DNA from: Osedax fenrisi
Taxonomy: Eukaryota; Annelida; Polychaeta; Sabellida; Siboglinidae
Assembly (NCBI GenBank): GCA_964019155.1
Contig: OZ025242.1
Location: 61,861,156-61,925,155 of the forward strand
DNA: 64,000 bases
Direction: 5' to 3'
Shown here: one piece after another, positions 11,477-23,280 of the stretch
Numbering within the stretch: the stretch's first letter is position 1
How the letters are laid out: each line of letters starts with the position of its first letter
Notes under the pieces: model-generated
Told to the model about the DNA's origin: nothing
Database searches by the model: none
What the model saw: only the letters and a program-made list of their open reading frames with translations
Program-made: the position numbers and the translations under genes

Positions 11477-12389
11477 AATATCAATATAAATATACCTACT
11501 TCTTTATTTAATTATTAATAGGATTATTATTATCTGTTTTGTGATGTTAGATCAAAGTTAGGATTGAATATCTGCGATATCTTAAATATTTTAATAAATA
11601 ATTAAATATTATTAAAAGTAACTCTAAAATATTAGATACAAGTTTTACATATTTAATTTTGTTATAAAGAAATCATTTAAAAAAAATATATTTGTTGTAT
11701 ATAAATATATTTTTTCTAATATAATATTATATATGATAAACAAATATGTTATTGTTTGTTGACAAATTAATGTTTATAAGATTTAAATAAAAAAGTAAAA
11801 AAACAATATGATATGAGTAATGCAAATATTTATTTATCAACATTATCAGAAATGTTATCAGATTTTGGGCAGTGGTTATAAATTTTAATATTTCCTATTT
11901 ATTAATTAGTATTATTGAAATTCAAAGTAATCTCGCTTCAACTATTATAAACAGTGTTCGTTGTATGTAATTAAATGCAGCATAATGATACACTCGAAAT
12001 ATATTTAATTATTATTTAATAGAACCAATAATTTATAAAGAACTTTAGTAATAAAGTTAGTCAATTTATGAATGTAAAACAGTTTATTTAATATCTATAT
12101 TTTATATAGGATATATTTTAGGTTTTCAAATAAATAACAATTATCATTTTTGTTTATAATGAAGTATTTTGTGGTATATAATAAAGTATTTTTGAATAAC
12201 GTAATATTATTAATAAATATCTACAGGTAGATATATTAGTAACATTTATCAATATAATAATACTAATAACTAATGTTAATTAATTCAATAAATATAAATA
12301 TAATTTTATTTTATATGAGAAGATCAATTAATCTGGGATAACTTGAGGAGTAATATTTCATTACTTTATGTATTAGATAAATATCATTA
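11477..12389. other. AT-rich intergenic DNA
   Basis: No coding or repeat structure recognised in this stretch. Confidence 0.6.
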
Positions 12390-12396
12390 GTAATAC

Positions 12397-12440
12397 TAAT
12401 ACCTCCTATAACCTCTAAACCGAGGTTATAGGAGGTCTTG
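12397..12440. mobile_element. 44-bp relic: two transposon ends back to back
   Basis: Two 19-bp inverted ends (12397-12415 and 12422-12440) separated by 6 bp. The right end reads inward as CAAGACCTCCTATAACCTC, identical to the end of the element at 21231-23985. It is bracketed by GTAATAC at 12390-12396 and 12441-12447, a 7-bp target duplication. The left end has two substitutions. Confidence 0.75.
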
Positions 12441-12447
12441 GTAATAC

Positions 12448-12769
12448 TATAGTGATATTGGGATGTAAGATAGGGTGTTGTGGATTAAAACTGTCAATAT
12501 GCTGTTGCGCTTTCTAGTGGCCATATACCGTTACACTCTATCTGACTCTCTTGCTTTGGTTCCAAGCGCCACACACTGGTAAACCATTTCAACAAATGGG
12601 CTAAACTCGCAAGAGGGGGTCAAGAGAGGAGATAGGCACCACCTGGCTTAAATGCCTACAGAAAGAATCATGATGTACAACAACAATTTAAACATGACGT
12701 TTCGGCCGAGCCCCGAATTAACAACGAGCTATCCATCGGATTATCCCAGGATGGACGTGCAAAATTAGC
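12448..12769 (+). other. Leader of the LINE, not assigned
   Basis: Mixed-composition DNA directly before the endonuclease frame (for example 12530-12660), unlike the AT-rich background, so probably part of the LINE 5' region. No frame is open through it. Confidence 0.4.
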
Positions 12770-15420
12770 TACTGGAGATATAATAAGCAATAACAAAATA
12801 AAACTAGCATCAAATATAACAACAATCGGAACATGGAATGTAAGAACACTCAGCAGATGTGAGAAACTGGAGTAACTAAGCAGATAACTTGACCATTATA
12901 GATGGGATATAATTGGACTGTCAGAAATAAGATGGATAGGCACTGGAGAAGAGATAACATATAATGGACACAATTGTGTACTTGAGAACTTAAGTTCTTC
13001 TATAGTGGACATGACAAACTGAAACGTCACGGAGTAGGATTTCTAATCAGGAAAGAACTAATTAATTCTATACTTAACAATAATATGATTTCCAGCCGAA
13101 TAATTTCCATTCAAATAGCAGCAAAACCAATAAACATAACAATAATACAGGTATATGCGCCATTCAGAATACTCTGATGAAGATATCGAAATATTTTACG
13201 AACTCATAGAAGACACAATATTAAAAACACCTAAAAAGGACTTTTTAGTAATCTTTAGCGATTGGAATGCAAAAGTAGGAGCAGACGCATATTCTATATG
13301 TCCTAACTCTACTGGCCGTTTTGGACACGGTTAGACAAACTGTCGAGGTGAAAGATTATTGGAGTTTTCTGGAAAACATAAATTTGTTCTCGCTAATACA
13401 CTTTTTAATCATAACAATTCTAGAAGAACTACATAGCATGCTCCGAAAGGAAAAATACATAATCAAATCGACTACATACTGACGCCTCAAAGATTTAAAT
13501 CAAGCATAATTACCTCAAGTACTAGAACATATTTTGAGCTGACATTAGCAGTGACCACGATTTAGTTTTATGTAACCTAAAACTAAAATGATGCATTCAG
13601 AAAAGAGCAATCTCGAATAAGATTTGACCTAGATAAACTTGAAAATGCAACTATTTATAATGATTATAAAGTAAAACTTGACCTTGAGCTTTCACGAGTG
13701 AAAATCACTGAAAATAATATTACTGAATCTTGCAATATGATTGAAAAAGCTATCTTGAAAACAGCCGAAAAAAACTATCGGAAAATTTAGAAAAGAGAAA
13801 CAAGCATGGATAACCAACGATATTCTGGACCTATGTGATGATAGACGAAAACTAAAAGAAGCAACAAAAACAAATCCTGAAATGAAAGACAAGTACAGAC
13901 AGATAAATATCAGAATTCGTAATTAAATGAAGAAAGCGAAAGAAACATGGATACAATCTCAATGAACCAGCATAAATGAAGTTATGTAAAAAGGAAGAGC
14001 TAACAAAAAAGCCTACCAAACACTGAAAATACTGACAAAATCAACTAAACGGAAAACAATGATTATTTTAGATAAAAACAAAAAACCAGTAACCGTAAAT
14101 GCAGCATTACTGAAGACTTGGACCGAATATTATGAAGATTTATACAATTATAAAATTAGACCAGACAATAACCTACTAAAACATAATACTATGAATAGCA
14201 ACGAAAAACCACTCCCAATACTGGAATGTGAAGTCCGTAATGCAATTCTAAATCTTAAGAATGATAAATCACCAGGCCCTGATAATATTCTAAGTGAACT
14301 ACTAAAATATGGAGGAGAAAGCCTAATAAAAATATTCACAACAATGTGTCAACAAATATGGAAAAGTAAAAAAAGGCCATGCCAGTGGACAAAATCACTT
14401 ATAATACAAATACCAAAAAAAGGTGACTCGAGGAAATGTTCAAACTATCGCACTCTGAGTCTTATCCCATATGCAAGTAAAATATTACTAAGAATAATCT
14501 TAAACCGTTTAAACCCGCAAGCTGAAACCATCCTAGCAGAAGAACAGGCAGGATTTCGTAAGTCACGAATTACCATTGAACAAATTTTAAACTGCAGATT
14601 ACTCATGGAAAAACACTTAGAAAATAGAAAAGATGTCTACCACAATTTTATTGATTTTAAAAATGTTTTTGATCGTGTATGGCAAAGCATGCGCAACTTT
14701 GGAATTACCAATGAGATAATAGAATCCTTATATGCTAATTCAACAAGTGCAGTCCTTATTAATAATGTAACTGGAAACATCTTCGACACAACAGTAGGAG
14801 TCAGGCAGGGTTGCTTACTATCTCCAGTATTATTCAACATATTCCTAGAAAAAATCATGATAACCACTCTCCATGAGATATCCACGAGTTATCCACGATA
14901 TCAATAGGTGGTCGTAATATTAGCAACCTCAGATTCTCAGACGATATTGACCTAATAGCTGGAAGTAATACTGAATTACAATTCTTGACAAATCGACTAG
15001 CAGAAACTTCAAAAGCACATGGTAAGGAAATAATTCATGAGAAAAGCAAAATAATGGTAAACTCAAAGAACAATGATCAAAATGCAAACATCTACTTGGA
15101 CGGAATGTTACTTTAAAATGTAAAAACCTTTAAATATATAGGAGCGATATTAAAAGCAGATGGGTCATCAGATAACGAACTTCGAATCCGCATAGCAACT
15201 GCTATTTCTGCAATGATACGACTAAATAATATATGGACTAGTAAAAACATCGGCTTTAAGTAAAATTCATTTAAAGTAAAATTCAACCTATAGGTTCAAC
15301 CTACAGATCGCTAGTTATATCCATACTACTATACGGATGCGAAACATGGACGCTAATGTCAAATGAGGATTATAGCATTTAAAAATAAAGCTCACAGAAG
15401 ACTTCTTGAAATCAATTGAT
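12770..15420 (+). pseudogene. Decayed APE-type non-LTR retrotransposon (LINE)
   Basis: A LINE encodes an apurinic-like endonuclease and a reverse transcriptase that copy its RNA at a nicked target. Endonuclease motifs GTWNVRTLS (about 12828) and LSEIRW, QVYAPF, FSDWNAKVGAD and QIDYIL (to about 13500) are spread over shifted frames with stops; two stops at 12870-12890 are where Gln codons are expected. The RT is best preserved at 14059-14907 and continues after a frameshift with SDDIDLIAGS (about 14938) and a C-terminal FKNKAHRRLLEI near 15400. It ends inside the protein, so the 3' end is lost. The motif style resembles RTE-like endonuclease-RT proteins; clade not certain. No poly-A or target duplication seen. 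Confidence 0.85.
14059..14907 (+). pseudogene. LINE reverse transcriptase, longest open segment (282 codons)
   Basis: RT fingers and palm: NLKNDKSPGPDNI near residue 70, IIQIPKKGDSRKCSNYRTLS near 115, EEQAGFRKSR near 160, motif A FIDFKNVFDRVW near 198, motif B VGVRQGCLLSPVLFN near 247. Motif C (FSDD instead of FADD) lies just past the end after a frameshift, so this open segment is not a full enzyme. Confidence 0.85.
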
Positions 15421-15875
15421 GATTAACAATTTATAATATAATTTTTTTGAATTTTTCAATGGTCTCCAAACAATTTTTTTTTTGTATCTTAAGTATATAA
15501 TTGATTTTATAATAATTATAATTTATGTATTAAATTCTACCATATTTTATAGTTAGTATTTTTTTTTGTTAAATTCCGAAGATATTACATATAATATTAC
15601 ATGTATTTTTTAAATCAAATAACGCTCTTAACACTACTGAATTATGTTCACTTATTTTAATGCCATATTAATACAAGTGCAATTTCCTTTAAGAATAGTC
15701 TGGGGCTTTTCAATTCTAAAAGTACGAACCGGCTTACAAATAGTATGGGATAGGTTAAAGAAAAGAATAATCGTAAACTAAACTATTCTATTAACAAAAT
15801 AAGAACAATTGTTAATAATAATTAATAAATTAATTCCTTAAGGAATTTAGTTTATATTATTTATTTATAGTTAAT
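15421..15875. other. AT-rich spacer
   Basis: Nothing recognised apart from short A and T runs. Confidence 0.6.
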
Positions 15876-17060
15876 TAATTAAATTTCGGCATGTCGGCAG
15901 TGGTGGCGATACGATGAAGGCGGCAGTAGTGGCTTGAAGAGAGGCACGATACCAGAAGGCACCGATGTAGTCCGTACCAGTCGTACCTGTAGTATTAAAC
16001 ATCGCGTTACGATCAACACAATAACTCTACCGGCATAAGTTAATGTTACTAACGATGTACTAAAGACTATGGCGGCGGCGGTGGCGGTGGGTGCTACCCA
16101 GTCGTTCGGTGTGCCCTCCCTCAGGGGTGGGCTGTCTCTCAGTCTCTGTGTAGTGGTACGCACAGGCGTTAGCACAGGCGTTAGCACAGCATCTCGTGCG
16201 CGTGTAATACACATTATACAAATGTGTTTATCTTATAGTTTCCTAATCTATATTTCTACATTTATACAATACTTATTATAATTTAACGCTATTATATTTA
16301 TTCGTTGTATGCTGGTATTGTATTTTATCTCTACACCTTTGAAACATTCATCATACCATCATAATTAAACTATTTTTATCGTTATCACAAAACCTGGTAT
16401 AGATGCACCTAGAGAATATTCTTCAAATATAATATTCGCAGAAGCTATAGTGTACTCGTGCGAACTTAGGTACCTGTGATATATATATATATATATAAAC
16501 ATATACAAAATATATGATTATTACTATCGTGGGGGGGAGGGGGGATCTACTATTAGGGGTGATATAATCAAGTCAAGGGGTGATCTATCATGAGCAATCT
16601 ATGTGTACAATCATCGCTTAAATACATCACTTAGAGAATGCAATACATATGTGGTTATAACCATAATATATGAAGTGAACGTATTGAATAGAGAAATAAC
16701 GAGGTTATGGAGCTATGAGTTAGCTATGCTACGCCGAGTTCACCGTATACTAGTGACCAACTAACTCAAGATGCGATAATGCCTGTTCTTTAATGGCAAT
16801 TTCTCTATCGCATATCATCCTCGATTTCTTTATTTCCACTGAGTGTGGCGGGCATTGGGTTACGTAATGAGGGGTATTATGTAATCGCGGGGCGCGCGCG
16901 CGGCAGGTGTACTATTGCGTAATCGATAGAGAATACTCGTGTGTTTGTTACGTAACTGGAAGCGTGATAAAGCGCATGCGCAATGATAGATTATTAGTTA
17001 TAGAAAGTGATAGCCGATGTGGTCATCGCTAAAGTTATACAACTAACGATTGGCTTCTGT
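15876..17060. promoter_or_regulatory. GC/CpG-rich island, candidate promoter region
   Basis: CpG dinucleotides are dense here against a CpG-poor AT background (for example GGGGCGCGCGCGCGG at 16889-16904 and the GGCGGCGGCGGTGGCGG run near 16071). A palindrome GCGCATGCGC at 16972-16981 matches the NRF-1 site. No well-supported gene starts here: a 70-codon frame at 16069-16281 opens with ATGGCGGCGG but matches no known protein. An active promoter or unmethylated island is an inference. Confidence 0.35.
16069..16281 (+). CDS. Small open frame in CpG island, unknown
   Basis: Starts at an ATG in good context (GACTATGG), Ala/Val-rich at first, then Ser/Leu/Val. A first exon is possible, but no downstream exon in frame was found and the tail runs into AT-rich DNA. 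Family unknown. The antisense frame at 15879-16214 is open too, so openness here reflects composition. Confidence 0.15.
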   Translation: MAAAVAVGATQSFGVPSLRGGLSLSLCVVVRTGVSTGVSTASRARVIHIIQMCLSYSFLIYISTFIQYLL

Positions 17061-17194
17061 TAACTCCGATTCTAAACACGAATATCGTCTATAATGATAA
17101 AATAAATAATATTACATATAAAAATATAATATTAACATATTTACGTGTATGTAGAATCATATTTTAATATGAACATTACATTTAAACTGATATA

Positions 17195-19839
17195 GGTATA
17201 TTCAGGGCCGGCTTAAGCATACAATGGGCCCCGGGCAAAAAAAACGAATTGGCCCCATACTACTTTTATAACATATTAATAGGTTCATTCTATCAATAAC
17301 TAACATATCTAGGTGAAAAACATATATAGATGACTATTAAATATATATAAATAAATGATATATTATTATTATACGTGTAATAAAATTATGTGAAAATATT
17401 TAAAATCTTTAAATTTGGAGTTTTAAAAATGTTGGTTTTTAATATCTATTTATATTTTCGTGTGAAGGTGGACCCTTTAAGATATGTATAATATATGGAG
17501 GAGGATCTCCTTCACTCCATGGATGTAAATAGATAGTAAGTTGCACCCTTAACATAATTGCAATATAATATTTTATAAGTTATAACTTTAGATTAATAAT
17601 AGATTATAATCTAAAAATTAATTAATAAAAATAAAAATGATATATGTATCCTATAATTAAATATTTATATTACTCTATTATTACTCTACAAAATGAGTAT
17701 TGTGTATTAATTAATTAGCTTTCATTCTAAAGATAATGTATCCATATCCTACTTAAAATTATGTAGGTGTCTATTGTGTCAGATAATTTCATATAAAATT
17801 ATTTATAAATTTAAGTTTCTAGAATCTTCTCTCTCAAGTGTAATTATTTACAGATATATTCTGATAACAATTTATACATTTGTATATACATCTAGTCCAC
17901 CATATATTGTATATATTAATATTCAGATATTGCATTCCTTTGAGGTGTATAGGATATATCAATATAGGTATATCAATACAGTATATACTATATATTTATA
18001 TGTATATGACCTATAATATATATTTAATAATGAATTATCTTATTTACTAATCATTAATTTCTGATGTCAGATGATATATATTATATAATATATAATATAT
18101 ATATATATTAATGATATATATTATATAATATATAATATATATATATATTAATTATTTATATAATATAATTAGTAATAACTACATGATTATCTTTTTTATA
18201 TACTAGTATTCAATTTAATTGATAAGCTTATCAATTAAATTGTCAAATATTGGTAGAAAATAGTTATTTTGAACTTCTTATATTATGTCAATTCCATATT
18301 TGATCACGTGTTAAAATTATACTAATCATTTTATAATTTGTTTTGATTATATACTCCAATCAACTCCTCATAATATCTTTTCTCGCTTATATATTTAGGG
18401 AGTATATACATAGTTTGTATTCCTACCTCTATTATATCAATTGAAACTAATTAAAACTCTTTTCTGATCGACTTTATTCTACAAAGTAATTAGTTTCACG
18501 TTTTTCATAATATTTAAGACCCAAATTCTCGCATTTTATTGAATAAATACGTTGACTCTATTAATGTAATGTACGTAAAGTACATATATAATATCAGATA
18601 TAACTCATGTAATAAAAGGAAATCTACAATATAAAAAATCAGCTTGTCAGGACCAAATTATATTTGACAAGGCTCTAAATAAAAATTAGTATATGCTTTC
18701 TTTAATCTATATGTTAAAATATTATATATTTAGGTTAGCTAAATACATTATATTGATTTGGTATGAAAGTAAAAATATTGCTGAAATTGTAGATTCAACG
18801 GCATTTTGCCTAACCAGATTTAACTAATACGCAGCTCAGGGGGTCCATATTGCCAATATTATATGGTTTATTTATATATGATATATTGCATTTCATTTAA
18901 TCTTCCAGACAAATTGCTGACATTATCATAACCTTGAGCTATATAATCTTTTATATTTATATTATTATTTAAAAAAAATGCAATAAATCATTAACTAAAT
19001 ATTGACCAACGTGATAATTAATCTCTATGAACATAATTATATAATAAATAAGAATACCTACTTGGTATATATGATTACGATTGTTATCTGATATATATGT
19101 GATATAACTGGTGTACTTAATATTTTGAATTTTTTGTTTCTTGAATTATTTAGTTCTCACCTGTGCTTATTCTAATATCGCCATTGTGGTTATTTATATG
19201 TAAATATATAACTGTGGATGATGTCAATATAAACACAAATGTATAAGTACAAGTTGGCTAATTGCAAAAAAAAATAATGTAGTATTATATTTAGATTATA
19301 TATATATATATTTATATCTGAATCATATTTAATTTTAATAAAAAAAACTTTTATATATTTTTTTTCTTAATCTATAGGTGTATTTATAATTATAGATTAT
19401 AATCTATATAGGTTAAGATTCCCGTAACACTTATTTCTAGTATAGTTTATCGCTTTCTAGTTTATCAATCAATTATATATCAATTCCTTTCATACTATTT
19501 TATCTGACAATCAGATATGTGTAAGGGATCTATGGTGATAATTATTAGCATTATCTCCAACATTTTCATATACGTGCTGTCACCATATATTTGTGTAAAT
19601 TTCTATATTTTTGTAAAATTAACTTTTCACATCTGCCTAAATGACTCATATGTAATTAATGTATTATATTATTTTTATTTGTTTCATTAGAATTTATAAT
19701 ATATAAGAAAATAGAATTTATAAAAAAAATTAATTTTTGTTATATAAATAATAAAAAAAAATAATTTATGGGCCCCTAAAATGTTGGGCCCCGGGCAATT
19801 GCCCGGTTTGCCCCCCCTTGAGCCGGCCCTGGGTATATT
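17195..19839. mobile_element. hAT element with 8-bp target duplication
   Basis: Element 17203-19831 (2629 bp) flanked by GGTATATT at 17195-17202 and 19832-19839. Ends are CAGGGCCGGCTTAAGC on the left and, read inward, CAGGGCCGGCTCAAGG on the right; GGGCCCCGGGCAA follows in both. Both the CAGGG start and the 8-bp duplication are hAT hallmarks. It carries a minus-strand transposase relic and is now AT-drifted. Confidence 0.92.
17770..19500 (-). pseudogene. hAT transposase relic (DUF4371 / ZMYM-like)
   Basis: Read on the minus strand, about 18960-18650 retains QGYDNVSNLSG followed by a frame-shifted stretch corresponding to the K-N-A-V-E-S region typical of DUF4371. Minus-strand DNA at 17860-17770 corresponds to the C-terminal dimerisation block, and 19440-19500 to an N-terminal part shared with the copy at 46 kb. 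Many stops; non-functional. The catalytic residues cannot be checked in this state. Confidence 0.7.
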
Positions 19840-20304
19840 ATATGCTTACGTATTTATTAAATTAATGCCATTTATATAATATGGCATCTTTATGCATTAG
19901 TAATATCTTACAGTTTACCATTGAAAGCAATTAGATTTTCTATTACGGATATATTTAAATGTTAACTTAATATTTAGGTTTTAAGTTAAAATACGGAGTG
20001 ACATTAATGTTAACATTTAACGATATCATTTTATTAAATAGCTTTAATCTAATCAACTCAGTGACGACAATTCTAACTTAAGACGAACTTATAAGATTAT
20101 AATATAAATAGGATATTTAGGATAATAATATAATAATATACTATTAAATATATAGATTATAATAAAGTAGGTATTATATATAGGCTGACATAGATTATAC
20201 CTAGTCTGACATAGAATATTAGCGATATGGCTGAAATAGGTCGGCAGTATTTAGTTTATGCTCTATGTTTATGTTTGTTTATAAAAATAAAAATATATAT
20301 TTGC
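19840..20304. other. AT-rich spacer
   Basis: No feature recognised; lies just past the stop codon of the minus-strand exons at 20305. Confidence 0.6.
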
Positions 20305-20402
20305 TTATAAGCTAGTCTCGGTGAACCTTTTAAACTCCTCGAGTTGAGTTATATGGAGGACCGAATCCTGCTCGGGAACAACCTTCGGCTTCACCTTTAC
20401 AT
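20305..20402 (-). CDS. Terminal exon of an unassigned minus-strand gene
   Basis: Acceptor ATATCGTAG|AT on the minus strand; two bases complete an Asp codon with the previous exon, then VKVKPKVVPEQDSV, LHITQLEEFKRF, TETSL and TAA at 20305-20307. Composition is balanced in an AT-rich surrounding and three exons are mutually in phase. No protein family recognised. The charged, Val/Lys-rich tail looks soluble; no membrane segment. Confidence 0.6.
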
Positions 20403-20584
20403 CTACGATATGATCGGAAATATATATGTAGGTATATGTGTTTAAATCTATTCAATAATAATATTCAAATACAAAAATTTGATTGAAAACCTATTTGTAT
20501 ACAAAACCTTTTTTTGAGGTGGTCCTCAAGGGGAATTTTTGCTCCACTTTATTTATAGATTGTATTGTCGGTTTTTTTATTAAC

Positions 20585-20627
20585 CGACGACGAGATCTTT
20601 CAATGATTCTCGCGGCTGTGTAGTCAC
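20585..20627 (-). CDS. Internal exon of the unassigned minus-strand gene
   Basis: 43 bp. Acceptor CTCCTATAG|GTG, donor GTCG|GTTAAT, entered in phase 0 and left in phase 1, encoding VTTQPRESLKDLVV plus the first base of Asp. Small exon; support comes from phase agreement with both neighbours and CpG-containing coding composition. Confidence 0.5.
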
Positions 20628-20636
20628 CTATAGGAG

Positions 20637-20674
20637 CAATGCCAGGTATAATATTACAAGCATAATCTATAGGA

Positions 20675-20705
<31 letters not shown>

Positions 20706-20937
20706 TGTTGTAACTCTACTACTAATAATAGTCAATAGTTATAGTCGTAGTAGTAGTTATAATAGTAGTAGTAATTTTATTAACCTGGAAGCAGAATATG
20801 TTGCTTTTGCCCACTCGATCCAGCTTTGAGACCTTTGGGCTCCTGTATCGCAGCCACTGTTTATTGGTACAAATAGGCGGTATAAAATGGCAGGTATAAT
20901 TACTAACATAATCTATAGGATGGTGGTGGTAGTAGGT
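20637..20937. repeat. Duplicated intron segment with (TAG)n
   Basis: GCAGGTATAATTACTAACATAATCTATAGGATGGTGGTGG-type sequence occurs at about 20640-20685 and again at 20888-20935, followed by TAG-triplet runs (20684-20704, 20741-20773). It flanks the exon at 20785-20856 on both sides. Confidence 0.6.
20785..20856 (-). CDS. Internal exon of the unassigned minus-strand gene
   Basis: 72 bp, 24 codons, phase 0 both ends. Acceptor AATAAACAG|TGG, donor TTCCAG|GTTAAT. Encodes WLRYRSPKVSKLDRV then GKSNIFCFQ. The exon at 47820-47907 ends in the phase required to join it, though about 27 kb away across several transposons. Confidence 0.55.
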
Positions 20938-22247
20938 TACTACGTATATATTTAGTAGTTATTTGTATACATTTATAACATTTGCAATTGTATACTTGTA
21001 TATATACCGTTATATTATATAACTTATATATAATTAATACAGATTATGTTTATAAATAAAAATAAATTTGGATAAATACCTAGAAATGTAATAGTATTAC
21101 CTACGTACAATGTACGATGTATAATTGTATACGTATGTGTAGGTGTGTGTGTATAATACACACACATATATAAATAACATACATAAACACATACATGCTG
21201 TGTAATACACAGTGTGTATGTCACTATAGGCAAGACCTCCTATAACCTCAGGCCCGAACACTGAATTAAGATGGCGTAGAATCAGGCTGATAATTTTAAA
21301 ATAAACACGCCTTTTTAATGTAAATAAACAAAATATTATACTAGATTATCATTTTTATGGATTAATATTGTGCATATCGCTATATATTAATATATATACT
21401 TTGCTCATAGTTTGTAAATATTATATGCTTAAAAAATTATAAGTTAAAAACATTCAATATCAACGAAATAACGACTTTTATTATACTATTATTCAGAAAT
21501 ATTAATAAAACTAATTTATATTTAAAAAATATTTTAATAAATCATCACGTTTAAGTATTTAAATTAATGGTATAACTATTTATTAATATATATACTTTTA
21601 TTAAGTTTATATAGGTTATATTTAAATAAAAATAATAAGTTAAATATATACAATATCAATGAAATAACGTATTTTAATATACTATTATTCTGAAATATTA
21701 ATAAAATTAACTTATAAATTATTAAAACTTTAAAAACAATATATATTAAATAAACTGCTTATATTTAATCATATCCTACATTTATATTTATTTACTTTCA
21801 ATAAGTGACTAATTAAATACATTTTAATTATTTTAATAATACAATATATGTTATAACCGTGAGTATTATAAAATGTTGTTATGTCTTAGAGGCGCCATAT
21901 TTATATTACTAATAAATATTATTTATTTGTTAGATCAACATATTACGTGTTACACTTTTATCACATACATGTACACATGTTTATATACATAGTAAGTAAG
22001 TTAAATAATGTAACCTATATACATACAAGGATACATTAACATAATAATTATGTTACATACATAATATAAATACTAGGATATAAACTATACATATGTATTC
22101 AACAGCATTAATGCTATATGGTATATATATATATATACCTATTACGAAATTGTATACATCATTATTTCTCTAGTGCATACGTTCCTTATAAAATAATTCA
22201 AATATAATATGCAATTAATTATGATACACATATAATATAAGTTTAGT

Positions 22248-22285
<38 letters not shown>

Positions 22286-22287
22286 AT

Positions 22288-22792
22288 ATCGAAGTTAGCC
22301 TTTATTTTAACTTTTAACTTTATTATAATAGTACGAACATTATATTTTAACTTTATACATCTGTTCGGTTGCTTTATTTTAACCTTTAACATTATTATAA
22401 TAGTACGAACATTATATTTTAACTTTATACATCTGTTCGGTTGCTTTATTTTAACCTTTAACTTTATTATAATAGTACAAACATTATATTTTAACTTTAT
22501 TACATCTGTTCGGTTGCTTTATTTTAACCTTTAACTTTATTATAATAGTACGAACATTATATTTTAACTTTATTACATCTGTTCGGTTGCTTTATTTTAA
22601 CCTTTAACTTTATTATAATAGTACGAACATTATATTTTAACTTTATTACATCTGTTCGGTTGCTTTATTTTAACCTTTAACTTTATTATAATAGTACGAA
22701 CATTATATTTTAACTTTATACATCTGTTCGGTTGCTTTATTTTAACCTTTAACTTTATTATAATAGTACGAACATTATATTTTAACTTTATA
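22288..22792. repeat. Tandem array, about seven copies of a 72-73-bp unit
   Basis: The marker CTGTTCGGTTGC recurs at 22361, 22433, 22506, 22579, 22652 and 22724. Copies differ by single bases and by a TATAC/TATTAC length variant, so the array expanded recently inside the transposon. Confidence 0.95.
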
Positions 22793-23170
22793 CTCTATTA
22801 TATTTTTAAGATTATACTTTTTATATTTTTAAGATTTCACTATATTATAATAATACGATAACTATATATTAATAATCTAAGGTATCTAAAAAATAATACT
22901 AAGTATCATCTAAGATTTTATTTGGATTTTGAAAATACTGTAGTTTTAAAATAAATAACTATATTAGTCAATTTGCTAAAATATTATTACATACATTATG
23001 TAAAATTATGTTACCTCATAAATAAATTAAAAGTTACTGATTGTAATTAGGAATTTATAATAGTTTAAACCCACTCTTAAAACATACACACCCATATATA
23101 TATAATATTATTTAATTATTCAAATAAAGGACATACATAATTCTATATATTTGATATTATATTATAGTTA

Positions 23171-23280
23171 TACCAGAATTTGTTGTGAGAATATGAAAAA
23201 TGTCATTTATAAAAGTTATTCAACGTATTATAAATAACATAATGTTAAACCTTTTTCATATTCTCATAATAATTCTGGTA
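23171..23280. repeat. 110-bp imperfect hairpin
   Basis: TACCAGAATT...GAATATGAAAAA (23171-23200) pairs with CTTTTTCATATTCTC...AATTCTGGTA (23251-23280). The loop holds a second small inverted repeat. Size resembles small-RNA precursors, but no expression evidence exists. Confidence 0.6.

Noticed and set aside
15879..16214. 111-codon minus-strand frame in the CpG island
   Set aside because: Open by composition; overlaps another open frame on the opposite strand and matches no family.
22288..22792. CRISPR-like regular spacing
   Set aside because: Units are contiguous copies with no variable spacers, lie inside a transposon and are in eukaryotic DNA.
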